Assembly (NCBI RefSeq): GCF_900112765.1
Contig: NZ_FOMZ01000005.1
Location: 1 to 64,000, forward strand
Length of the DNA stretch: 64,000 bases
Direction of reading: 5' to 3'
Origin: Actinopolyspora alba
GTDB lineage: Bacteria > Actinomycetota > Actinomycetes > Mycobacteriales > Pseudonocardiaceae
The notes beneath the pieces were generated by a model that saw nothing but the letters and a program-made list of their open reading frames with translations, did no database searches and was not told the DNA's origin. Position 1 is the stretch's first letter; each line of letters begins with the position of its first letter. Made by a program: the position numbers and the translations under genes. Positions 25,709 to 33,816 of the stretch are shown here, in pieces.

Positions 25709-26290
25709 CTAGCGCAGCCAGCTGCGCTGCGAGAAGTCCTCCTCCTCGTCGTCCCAGTCGTCGGCGGCGGGCCGCCGACGAGGGCGCGGCGCGGGATCGG
25801 GACGCCGCTCCGAAGGCCGGGACGGTGTCGAATCCGGCTGCTGCTCGACCGGGGGCTCCTCGGGCGGAGGCTCCTCGGGCGTGGACCTGCCGAACCGCCC
25901 GGCCGCGACGTTCCAGCCAACTTCCGGCCGCGCGGGCGGCGGTTGTGCTCCGGCCGCGCCCGGAGCAGCGGCCGGACCAGGTGTCGGGCCACTGGGGAAG
26001 CCGCTGGAACTCACCTGATGAGCGAAGGGGTCCTCGTCCTCCCGCTCACCGATGCTGATCTGCTCCCTGCGGGCGCGTTCCCACAGCACCGCCCGCTCGG
26101 CCTCCCGCCGCTGCTCCTCCTCGCGTCGGGCCCGCTCCTCCTGTTCCTGAAAGACGCGTTCCCGCTCGTCCACCTCGGCCTGCACGGCCGCGGTCTCCCG
26201 CTCGTACTCGCTGTCCAACTCGTCCTTGCTGCGCCGGGACTGCTCCACCACAGCCTCGATCTCGGCGACCGACACCTCGGACCCGTACAT
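25709..26290 (-). CDS. Coiled-coil protein with Pro-rich tail, probable type VII-associated
   Basis: 193 residues. Residues 5-85 are one long charged helix (VAEIEAVVEQSRRSKDELDS, then repeated E-R-E pattern), a coiled coil. The rest is disordered and Pro/Glu-rich, ending WDDEEEDFSQRSWLR. No membrane segment or signal. It is third in line behind the 109-residue and 837-residue genes, with 74 bp between, and so likely belongs to the same unit. I do not recognise a family. Confidence 0.7.
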   Translation of the reverse strand: MYGSEVSVAEIEAVVEQSRRSKDELDSEYERETAAVQAEVDERERVFQEQEERARREEEQRREAERAVLWERARREQISIGEREDEDPFAHQVSSSGFPSGPTPGPAAAPGAAGAQPPPARPEVGWNVAAGRFGRSTPEEPPPEEPPVEQQPDSTPSRPSERRPDPAPRPRRRPAADDWDDEEEDFSQRSWLR

Positions 26291-26364
26291 TCCCCTCTTC
26301 CACGCCTTCCCCCGAATCCGGGGAGCACGACGATCGGCGAGCGATCATTCCTCACTCGGCCGGT

Positions 26365-28878
26365 CTATTTCTCGTTCGGTTCGCCCAGCACGGCCTGATA
26401 CTGCCAGAAAGTGTCCGCGTCCAGGCCGTCGTCGAACAGATCTCCCTCGGTGCGCCAGGGACTGTCGTTGCTGCGCTCCTCGTCGCCGCCACCCTGCTGA
26501 CCCGCACCGCCCATACCGCCCATGGGCATCATTCCACCCCGGGCACCGCCCTGCTCGCTCTGACCGGACGTACCGCCCGACTCACCCATGGAGGCCAGCC
26601 CGGTGGCTCCCTGCGAATCCGTCGTGTCCGATTTCCCACCCATTGTCGACAACCCAGCCTGACCGGCTATGTCGCCGAGCTGGTTCTCGGAACGACCGCC
26701 GCCCCAGATACTTCCGCCGGTGTCCTCCGGAGAGCTGAACAGGTCACCGGAGAACGCGGTGAAGGTGGGCCGACCCGACAACTGCTCGGAATCGCCGAAC
26801 ACTCCGGCGCCCGCCCACTGCGAAGCGGTTCTCGCCGCGGCCTCGTACGGGTCGTCGCTCTGCCGCGTCCCCTCGGAACCCTGTACCTCCGCCGCGGGGT
26901 CACCGGCGAAGTTCGCCGCACTCGTACGCGGTGTTCCGTCCGTCTCGGCGGCGTTCTCCCACCGTGGCGCTTCCCGTCTGGCGTCCTCACCCGGCACCCC
27001 GTCCTGTTGGGGCACCTGCTGCTGGGGTACCTGCGGCCGGCCCGTCGGCGGCTGGAACGCTTCCCGTTCGGCGGCACCCTGTTCCGCAGCACGCTCGGCG
27101 GCCGTCACCGCATCGGTCGGAGTCGCCGATCGATCCTGACCGAAGTCGACGGTCTGAGTTCTCGGTTGGCCGTTCCCGTCATCGACCGTGACGCGCAGCC
27201 CGCCCTCGGCATCGCGTGCCACGCCGATGGTGCGGTCACCCTCACGGATGACAGCGGTGCCGTCCTCGTTCGGCCGGATGACGGTCGGCTCGCGCGAACC
27301 TCCGGTAACGTTCGTGGACTCGCCCGCAGTCGGCGGCACACCCTGCTGGCCGGGAGCACGGGAAGATTCCATCGCTGCCGGTGCGACGGAATCCGAACCC
27401 GTCGCACCGCCCGATTCACCGAACGGGATCCGGTAGTTCCGGGGTTGGCCCTGCTCGTCCAGCACCGTCAGCTGGGTAAGGCCCTGCGAGTCGGCCTCGC
27501 GAACGGCGATCCGCTCGGCACCCTCCCCGATGGTCACCTGATCCAGCTCCGGCTCGGCCCGGGCACCGCCGGTTCCGTTCGGAGCCGCCGAAGCGGTCTC
27601 CCCACCCTGCTCGGACAGCTGGGAGCGAATCTCCTCCGGCGAGGGAGTCTCCGGCTGCTCGGGCATTCCGGCTCGCTGCCCGCCCGGCGCACCCGCACCG
27701 CCCGTTGTGCCGACTGGTCCGCCACCACCACCGGGAGCACCTCCGGTGCCGCCGGTGCCCTGGGACCGACTGCTCACTCCGGCGTCGGAGGGAGCCCGCC
27801 GCTCGCCCTGCTGTCCACTCTCCCGCAGGCCGCTGTCCTGCTGTGATCCCCGCTCGCCGAGTTTGTCGAAGGTGTCGTCGTCCAGCTTGGTCAGCTGGTC
27901 CCGCAGCGCGGAGAATGCCTTCTCGGTGTGCTTGTAGGCGTCGTGAATCTCCTTGCGCAGCGCCTTGACGTCGTGGGCGTACCAGCCGCAGAAGTCGTCC
28001 AGCCACCTGATGCGTTTGTTGGCAACGGTGCCACCACCGTCCTGACAACCCGGTGCACCGGGCTTCCGGAGATCATCCCAGGTCACCTCGACCATGACCT
28101 GCTTGTCCGCCTTGTTGTCCCCGGGAGCTCCCTCCTGGCTGAGGTCAACTTTCTGTCTGAGCCGCGGAATGAGCGCTTTTCCGAACTCGCCCATCTCGTC
28201 CAGCTCGTCCTTGCTCGCTTCGAAGCCCTCGCGGACCATCTTCTCCATGCCGTCGAGGTCCTGGAGCATGTTCTCGGACTCGTCGTTCTCGCCGTAGTGC
28301 TTGTAGAAGCTGCTCTTGTCCTTGAAGTCGGACAGCCCACCGGGGCCGATGCGGTTCTTGGGAACCTTCGCCGCCTCGTGCAGCGCTCTGCCGGTCGCGT
28401 TCAGGTCGTCGCAGTACTTGTTCAGCGGCCCTTTGACACCCGTGTACCGCTGCCGCGCGGCGTCGGCCGCCGAACCCTGCCACGCCTGGTCGATCCCCTT
28501 CTCCAGCGAGTCGAGGTGGTTCAGCCAGGCTTCCCGATTACCGGCGAGTTCGGAGAGCTTGCCCGAGGCGGACTCCAGCATCCCCCAGTTGATGCCGCGC
28601 AACTTCGGCAGATCGTGCGTCTCGGTGGCTCCGGTGCCGTAAACCGCGTACTCGTCGCCGGGATACTTCTTGGCCGCGCCCTCGTGGGCACGCCATCTCC
28701 GAAAGACCCTGCCCCATGCGCCGTCGCGCATGACCTTCTCGAGATCGTTCAGCTTGTCCAGGTGGAAATCCGAATTCCCCTGGCCGGAAGGGGAACCGTT
28801 GCCGGTCCGGGCGTCGTTCGAAGAACTGTCGTCCGGCGACGGAGGTCTGCTCAAGTTCGACTTGTCAGCACCACTCAC
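26365..28878 (-). CDS. Large WXG-like protein with disordered C-terminal half, putative type VII substrate
   Basis: 837 residues. After a polar 35-residue head, residues ~38-370 are helical and include a W-x-G turn (DQAWQGSAADAARQRY) flanked by helices, the pattern of WXG100/LXG-type secreted proteins. The remaining ~460 residues are Gly/Gln/Ser-rich and low in hydrophobics, with VTIGEGAERIAVREA-like patches repeated as IREGDRTIGVARDAEG, and a Trp-containing end (ADTFWQYQAVLGEP). No Sec signal. The gene starts four bases after the 109-residue gene ends. M. tuberculosis has Rv3439c in the same place beside glmM. Function unknown. Confidence 0.72.
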   Translation of the reverse strand: MSGADKSNLSRPPSPDDSSSNDARTGNGSPSGQGNSDFHLDKLNDLEKVMRDGAWGRVFRRWRAHEGAAKKYPGDEYAVYGTGATETHDLPKLRGINWGMLESASGKLSELAGNREAWLNHLDSLEKGIDQAWQGSAADAARQRYTGVKGPLNKYCDDLNATGRALHEAAKVPKNRIGPGGLSDFKDKSSFYKHYGENDESENMLQDLDGMEKMVREGFEASKDELDEMGEFGKALIPRLRQKVDLSQEGAPGDNKADKQVMVEVTWDDLRKPGAPGCQDGGGTVANKRIRWLDDFCGWYAHDVKALRKEIHDAYKHTEKAFSALRDQLTKLDDDTFDKLGERGSQQDSGLRESGQQGERRAPSDAGVSSRSQGTGGTGGAPGGGGGPVGTTGGAGAPGGQRAGMPEQPETPSPEEIRSQLSEQGGETASAAPNGTGGARAEPELDQVTIGEGAERIAVREADSQGLTQLTVLDEQGQPRNYRIPFGESGGATGSDSVAPAAMESSRAPGQQGVPPTAGESTNVTGGSREPTVIRPNEDGTAVIREGDRTIGVARDAEGGLRVTVDDGNGQPRTQTVDFGQDRSATPTDAVTAAERAAEQGAAEREAFQPPTGRPQVPQQQVPQQDGVPGEDARREAPRWENAAETDGTPRTSAANFAGDPAAEVQGSEGTRQSDDPYEAAARTASQWAGAGVFGDSEQLSGRPTFTAFSGDLFSSPEDTGGSIWGGGRSENQLGDIAGQAGLSTMGGKSDTTDSQGATGLASMGESGGTSGQSEQGGARGGMMPMGGMGGAGQQGGGDEERSNDSPWRTEGDLFDDGLDADTFWQYQAVLGEPNEK

Positions 28879-28881
28879 GGT

Positions 28882-29211
28882 TTACGCCCCCTCCCCGGCA
28901 TTGGACACGTTCTCGGCCTGGGCCTGGTCCCGTGATTCCATGTCACTGAAGGAGGACTCGACGTCCCCGGCCAGCCCCTTCAAGTGATCCCGCGCCTTGC
29001 CGAGTGAACCGGCGAACCCCTGACAGGCGGTCTCGAAAACGGCACCGACGCCGATGTCCTTGCCGACCTGGCCGAAAGTGCCCTCTCCCGAATCGATCGA
29101 CTCGGCGAGGTTCGTTCCCGCGTTGAAGGCGTCCGCCAGGTTCCGCGTGCTGTTGGCGACCCGCTTCATCGCCTCGCCGTCGTAATCGGCGGAGCCGTTC
29201 GACCGGCCCAT
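28882..29211 (-). CDS. Small helical protein of WXG100/EspC-like type
   Basis: 109 residues, two predicted helical regions (SADYDGEAMKRVANSTRNLA and FETACQGFAGSLGKARDHLK) and an acidic tail; no Trp but a central Gly turn (GVGAVF). Size and charge resemble the ESX secretion-associated EspC/DUF2580 group, and M. tuberculosis has a 103-residue gene (Rv3440c) at this place. GGGGGACG precedes the ATG. It likely pairs with the 837-residue protein encoded directly downstream. Confidence 0.7.
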   Translation of the reverse strand: MGRSNGSADYDGEAMKRVANSTRNLADAFNAGTNLAESIDSGEGTFGQVGKDIGVGAVFETACQGFAGSLGKARDHLKGLAGDVESSFSDMESRDQAQAENVSNAGEGA

Positions 29212-29436
29212 GACGTCGTCCCCCTAAACCGCTCGTTCCGACCAGCGTCCGTAACGCGAAACACGAGAACGTGACCGTACGGCGCACCGTGGATCATCCC
29301 AGACCGTGCGGTGTCGCCGTGAGGGTTCAGCGACGTCATTGCACACGCAAAGCGGCGAGTACCGGCTACTACGAAAACCGGCCGCCGCGAAGCGGCACGC
29401 CGGAACCGGCGGTACTCGAGCCAACAGAACTGTTGC

Positions 29437-29541
29437 TCAGGTCGGTGGTGACACGAGCACCACCGCGGCGATCGCCCCGAGAGCGATCGCGACGAGCGGA
29501 AGGAGCAGGACGTAGAGCAGATCTCCGACGAAGTAACGCAT
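29437..29541 (-). CDS. 34-residue single-pass membrane peptide
   Basis: ATG frame reading MRYFVGDLLYVLLLPLVAIA and continuing LGAIAAVVLVSPPT. About 80 percent of third bases are G or C. The ribosome site is weak (GGTGGG). Located between glmM and the putative secretion cluster, in the same direction as both. Unknown family. Confidence 0.5.
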   Translation of the reverse strand: MRYFVGDLLYVLLLPLVAIALGAIAAVVLVSPPT

Positions 29542-29666
29542 GACGGATCACGCCCACCGGTTACCGAGCGGTCGGATACGGGAGTCGATTCACCGCGCCA
29601 CGAGTTCAGAGACCAGAACGACGAGTCAGAACTCGGCCCGGCGAATCAGGGATCGACAAGACGGGG

Positions 29667-29834
29667 TCAGGGCCTGGCACGGCGTGGCCAGTGCTCCACC
29701 AGCCAGTTACTGCCGTCGTGCGCCAAGGTGGCTGCCTTGGCACCCGCGACGGCGAGAGCGGACAACACGACAAGACCTGCGACCAGGCTGATCGCGAACA
29801 GCGCGACCAACATGGTGACAACAATGGCACCCAT
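29667..29834 (-). CDS. 55-residue membrane protein
   Basis: ATG frame with one long or two short membrane helices (VTMLVALFAISLVAGLVVLS) followed by a polar end (THDG-like: AHDGSNWLVEHWPRRARP). Third-position bias is good up to the end. It starts 51 bp after the glmM stop, so it may be read from the glmM transcript, and is the first of five minus-strand genes leading to 25709. Confidence 0.55.
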   Translation of the reverse strand: MGAIVVTMLVALFAISLVAGLVVLSALAVAGAKAATLAHDGSNWLVEHWPRRARP

Positions 29835-29885
29835 GTGACGAGGCTCTCACAACTGGGCGCCGAATGCGAGACTTTGATCACATAT

Positions 29886-31220
29886 TCATCTGATCGAGCC
29901 AACGACCTCGGCCAGTCGCTCCGCGGTTCGCTTGGCGCACTCGGCCGTGGGGGCCTCCACCATCACCCGCACGAGCTGCTCGGTTCCGGAGGGACGCAGC
30001 AGTACCCTGCCCTGCTCACCCAGCTCCGACTCGGCGTCGGCGACCGCCTCGGAGACCGCCGGAGCGTTGACCGCGGTGGTCTTGTCCGACACGGAAACGT
30101 TGACCAGGCTCTGCGGCAGCCTGGTCATCGTGCCCGCGAGCTCGGCCAGCGGAGCCCCGGAGGCCACCATCCGCGACATCAACCGCAGTGCGGTCAGCAG
30201 TCCGTCACCGGTGGTGGCGTGGTCCGGCAGCACGATGTGCCCGGACTGCTCCCCGCCGAGGGAGAACCCACCGTCCCGGAGTTCCTCCAGCACGTAGCGG
30301 TCCCCGACCGCGGTGGTACGGAGTTCCACCCCGTGCTCGCGCATCGCCAGATGCAGCCCGAGATTGCTCATGACCGTGGCGACGACGGTCTGCCCAGTCA
30401 ACTCCCCGGAGTCCCGCATCGCCAGCGCGAGTATCGCCAGCAGCTGGTCGCCGTCGACCAGTTCACCGGCGGCGTCGACCGCCACGCAGCGATCCGCGTC
30501 CCCGTCGTGGGCGATGCCCAGATCGGCGCCGTGCTCGACCACGGCGGCCCGCAACCGCTCCGGTCGGGTCGAGCCGACATCGGCGTTGATGTTGAGTCCG
30601 TCGGGCTCGGCGTGCAGCGCCACGACCTCCGCACCGGCGCGTCGGTACGCCTCGGGAGCGGCCCGGAAGGCGGCGCCGTGAGCGCAGTCGACCACCACCC
30701 GCAGCCCGTGCAGCGAGCCGGGCGTGGCGGCCAGCAGGTAGTCCACATAGCGGTCCAGCGCCTCGGGCATGTCCCGCACGCGACCGACGTGCTCGCCCAC
30801 CGGACGGCCCGGGTTCTCCGCCATCCGCTCCGCGATCTCGTCCTCGAGGGCGTCGGCGAGCTTGTTCCCGCCCGCCGCGAACAGCTTGATCCCGTTGTCC
30901 GGCATCGGGTTGTGCGAGGCCGAGATCATCACACCCAGGTCCGCCCCGGTGTCGGCCACCAGCCGCGCGACCGCGGGTGTCGGCAGGACCCCGACACGCA
31001 CCACATCGGCCCCGGCGGAAGTCAGCCCCGCTGTTACCGCGGCCTCCAGCATCTCACCGCTGGCACGGGGGTCCCGCCCCACGAGGGCGATCCGTCGACG
31101 TGAGTCGTCCCGGTCGTAGAGCACCCGGGCAGCGGTGCTCGCCAGGGACATCGCCAGCTCCGGGCCGAGATCGGAATTGGCCAGACCGCGCACCCCGTCG
31201 GTGCCGAACAGACGGGACAA
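29886..31220 (-). CDS. glmM: Phosphoglucosamine mutase
   Basis: 444 residues; converts glucosamine-6-phosphate to glucosamine-1-phosphate for UDP-GlcNAc. Start is TTG 31220 with AGGAGG six bases upstream, giving [15 protein letters not shown], the family start. The phosphoserine is Ser102 in [14 protein letters not shown]; the metal loop [10 protein letters not shown] and sugar loop GGEQSGHIV are intact, as is [16 protein letters not shown] longer frame upstream is without support. Pathway partner of glmS. Confidence 0.96.
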   Translation of the reverse strand: MSRLFGTDGVRGLANSDLGPELAMSLASTAARVLYDRDDSRRRIALVGRDPRASGEMLEAAVTAGLTSAGADVVRVGVLPTPAVARLVADTGADLGVMISASHNPMPDNGIKLFAAGGNKLADALEDEIAERMAENPGRPVGEHVGRVRDMPEALDRYVDYLLAATPGSLHGLRVVVDCAHGAAFRAAPEAYRRAGAEVVALHAEPDGLNINADVGSTRPERLRAAVVEHGADLGIAHDGDADRCVAVDAAGELVDGDQLLAILALAMRDSGELTGQTVVATVMSNLGLHLAMREHGVELRTTAVGDRYVLEELRDGGFSLGGEQSGHIVLPDHATTGDGLLTALRLMSRMVASGAPLAELAGTMTRLPQSLVNVSVSDKTTAVNAPAVSEAVADAESELGEQGRVLLRPSGTEQLVRVMVEAPTAECAKRTAERLAEVVGSIR

Positions 31221-31574
31221 CCGCTTCCTCCTGATGCTCACGGCACATGTAGGGCCTGTTTGAGACTTGGTGGGATGGTCGACCGAACCGGTGCGGCGCC
31301 TGGCGGAGCCCCGGGACGCGTGGAGCGGCCAACCGCGCCACCCGACCCGCTGCCTCACGACGACGTCCGACTCGGCTCGTCCGGAACCTCTCGGCCCGGT
31401 GCGACCGCGCACTCGAACACCGAACTCCGCCGACCAAACACCACGGGAGCAGCCCCGGTGCCCGACGGACTACCGAGACTGCTCCCACAGGATGTCGGCA
31501 CCGCCCCGCTCCTGCCACCGCGAGGGGCGGGCGGGGCGAACCGGGTTCGCCGAATCGGGCGAACCCGGGAAAAG
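31221..31574. other. Gap between rpsI and glmM
   Basis: 354 bp. It contains the rpsI terminator at 31541-31568 and, next to glmM, probably its promoter. Otherwise nothing recognised. Confidence 0.5.
31541..31568 (-). terminator. Terminator of rplM-rpsI
   Basis: 11-bp stem CCGGGTTCGCC with a 6-base loop, 6 bp after the rpsI stop on the minus strand. Confidence 0.8.
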
Positions 31575-32102
31575 TCACCGCTTGCTGTACTGCGGGGACT
31601 TCCTGGCCTTCTTGAGGCCGTACTTCTTGCGTTCCTTGGCCCGCGGGTCACGCGTGAGCATGCCGGCCTTCTTCAGGGTGGGCCGGTCCTCCGGCTGGTA
31701 GGCCACCAGGGCACGGGCGAGCGCCATGCGCAGCGCACCGGCCTGACCGGAGGGGCCACCGCCCCTGAGGTTCACGAAAACGTCGAAGCCCTCGGTGCGC
31801 TCCACCAGCTCCATGGGCTCACGGGCGATGTTCTGGTGCACCCGGTTGGGCATGTACTCGTCCATCGGCTTGCCGTTGAGGATGAAACGGCCGGTGCCGG
31901 GGACCAACCGAACCCGCACGATCGCCTTCTTGCGACGCCCGACGGTCTGGATGGGCCTGCTGGACGGAAACGGCGCCACGCCCTGAGCGAAAGCCTCAGG
32001 GGCCGGCTCGTCGGCCGGGACCTCTGAATCGAGGACCTCGGGAGCCGGGGCTTCGTCGGTCTCTGGAGTGCTCACGTGCTCTTCCTCGTATCCCTCGGTC
32101 AC
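31575..32102 (-). CDS. rpsI: 30S ribosomal protein S9
   Basis: 175 residues. The core from [20 protein letters not shown] to the C-terminal [16 protein letters not shown] is typical S9, whose tail reaches the P-site tRNA. The first ~45 residues are an acidic Glu/Pro-rich extension common in actinobacteria. GTG overlaps the rplM stop as GTGA. Confidence 0.97.
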   Translation of the reverse strand: MTEGYEEEHVSTPETDEAPAPEVLDSEVPADEPAPEAFAQGVAPFPSSRPIQTVGRRKKAIVRVRLVPGTGRFILNGKPMDEYMPNRVHQNIAREPMELVERTEGFDVFVNLRGGGPSGQAGALRMALARALVAYQPEDRPTLKKAGMLTRDPRAKERKKYGLKKARKSPQYSKR

Positions 32103-32545
32103 TTCTTGGCCTTCGTTTCGATCTCGAAGGGCTGCGGCTGCTGCGAGTGGTGCGGGTGATCCGGCCCGGCGTAGACCCTGAGCTTCTTGGCCATCGCGCG
32201 ACCGAGCTTCCCCTTGGGCAGCATGCCCTTGATCGTCTGCTCCAGCAGACGCTCGGGCTTGTTGTCGAGCATCTCGCCGAAGGAGTTCTTCTTCAGGCCG
32301 CCGGGATAACCGCTGTGCCGGTAGACGAAGGCCTGGTCGCGCTTCTTACCGGTGAGGACGACCTTCTCGGCATTGACGATGACGACGAAGTCGCCGGTGT
32401 CCATGTGCGGAGCATAGGTCGGCTTGTGCTTGCCACGCAGCAGCGTGGCGGCCTGGGTGGCCAGCCGGCCGAGCACTACGTCCTCGGCGTCGATCACATG
32501 CCAGGCGTGGGTCACCTCGCCGGCCTTCGGGCTGTACGTGCGCAC
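32099..32545 (-). CDS. rplM: 50S ribosomal protein L13
   Basis: 148 residues from GTG 32545, the usual length; [20 protein letters not shown] at the start and [19 protein letters not shown] near the end are diagnostic. The open frame further upstream is non-coding. First gene of the rplM-rpsI unit, directly downstream of the ESX genes as in mycobacteria. Confidence 0.97.
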   Translation of the reverse strand: MRTYSPKAGEVTHAWHVIDAEDVVLGRLATQAATLLRGKHKPTYAPHMDTGDFVVIVNAEKVVLTGKKRDQAFVYRHSGYPGGLKKNSFGEMLDNKPERLLEQTIKGMLPKGKLGRAMAKKLRVYAGPDHPHHSQQPQPFEIETKAKK

Positions 32546-32967
32546 GGGTCTACCTCGTCGTCGTTCGCGTTGGAGTCTCGGTGCGGCAGTCGTGTCCCGT
32601 CGCCCATCACGTCGGGGCGTATCGCGATCCGATTCACCCCGTGGGAACCGGTACGTCCCACGAGCGATCGAGACCGTCACCTCGTGCGAGCCGCCCCCGG
32701 GGCTTTCCACCTCGGCCGGTCACCGAGTCATCTCGCGGTCGTACACACCCACCGCACAACAACGGATGAGAGTACTCGGTGGCTGACAAGCGGGTCGAAA
32801 CGGGTCCCCGAACACCCGCCACGCCCCGCGTGGGAGCTACAGCGGCGGCAAGGACCAGCTTCGGCCTATCTCAGCACCACCGCCATGATATCGGACGGGT
32901 GGCACGGCGAAGACGTGCCCCCTGGACCCGTTGCGATCCAGGGGGCACGTGGCCGGGTCGGCGCGGT
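32546..32967. other. Gap between rplM and the esx genes
   Basis: 422 bp with the esx terminator (32913-32950) at one end and, by position, the rplM promoter at the other. No gene or RNA seen. Confidence 0.5.
32913..32950 (-). terminator. Terminator of the esx pair
   Basis: 14-bp perfect stem ACGTGCCCCCTGGA with a 10-base loop, 18 bp after the esxT-like stop. Confidence 0.82.
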
Positions 32968-33258
32968 TCAGCCGCCGAACTTGGCGGCGTTGGCACGCTC
33001 ACCGGCCTGGTAGGACTCGTTGGCCGCGTTGATGGCCATGCCCATCTTGGCCGTGATCTCACGCATGTTCTGCGCGGCGTTGTCCCAGTCCTTCTGCGCG
33101 GCGTAGTACTGCTCCTGCGCGGCGCCCTCCCAGGTGCTGATCAGCGGCTTGAGCATCTGCTCCAGCTCGTCGAGCTCCGCCTGGATCTTGGTCGCGGCCT
33201 GGTTCAGGCTCTCGGCACCGGCACTGAGCTGACCGAAGTCAACCTTGATCGAACTCAT
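32968..33258 (-). CDS. esxT: WXG100 protein, EsxT-like (ESAT-6 family)
   Basis: 96 residues: two helices with the turn W43-E-G45 (STWEGAAQEQY), the WXG100 hallmark. Exported by the type VII system as a heterodimer with its neighbour. Position directly before rplM equals esxT of the mycobacterial ESX-4 locus. The C-terminus is Ala/Gly-rich (ANAAKFGG). 54 bp separate it from the esxU-like gene, so they are co-transcribed. Confidence 0.93.
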   Translation of the reverse strand: MSSIKVDFGQLSAGAESLNQAATKIQAELDELEQMLKPLISTWEGAAQEQYYAAQKDWDNAAQNMREITAKMGMAINAANESYQAGERANAAKFGG

Positions 33259-33312
33259 GAGACTTGTTCCCCTCTGTGAAGATTATCGGACTCGAAAAAC
33301 CCGGAAACCGGC

Positions 33313-33627
33313 TCAGCCGTTGAGCATGCCCTCGATCTTGGAGACCTCGGCGGCCTGCTCCTCGTCGCGCTGCGCGTAGTCCTGACCCGAGGACTTGATG
33401 TTCTCGCTGATCTCCTGCAGCCGCGTGGTGATGACGTCGGCGTTCTGCCGGAACTGGTCCATCAGCTTCTGGAAGGTCCGGCTCGCGGTGCCCTCCCAGG
33501 AGGCGATGACCGGGTCGATCTCGCCCTGCAGCTTGGAGATCGCCTGGTCGACGTTGTTGCGGACCTCCTCGACCTGAGCAGCGGAGCGCTGCATCAGCTC
33601 GACATCGGCCCCGAATCCCTGACCCAT
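33313..33627 (-). CDS. esxU: WXG100 protein, EsxU-like (CFP-10 type)
   Basis: 104 residues from ATG 33627 (AAGGGGG upstream). Has W44-E-G46 in IASWEGTASRTF and, in the tail, Y84-A-Q-R-D88, fitting the Y-x-x-x-D/E export signal that EccC reads. It is thus the signal-bearing partner of the pair. Gene order corresponds to Rv3445c. Confidence 0.93.
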   Translation of the reverse strand: MGQGFGADVELMQRSAAQVEEVRNNVDQAISKLQGEIDPVIASWEGTASRTFQKLMDQFRQNADVITTRLQEISENIKSSGQDYAQRDEEQAAEVSKIEGMLNG

Positions 33628-33816
33628 TTGGGAATCCCCCTTCAATCCGTCGCTGAAAGATCGGTCGAACTTCCGACGCAGACATTGCCAGAACGGTTCC
33701 ACCGGTGTCGTGGTTTTCCGCGGATCACGTTGCTCATGTAAACGCCCCGGGCGCACCACTCCCGCGCGAACCCGTTCCGGACGCCACGACCGGGAACGAA
33801 ACCCGAGGGAGCTGGA

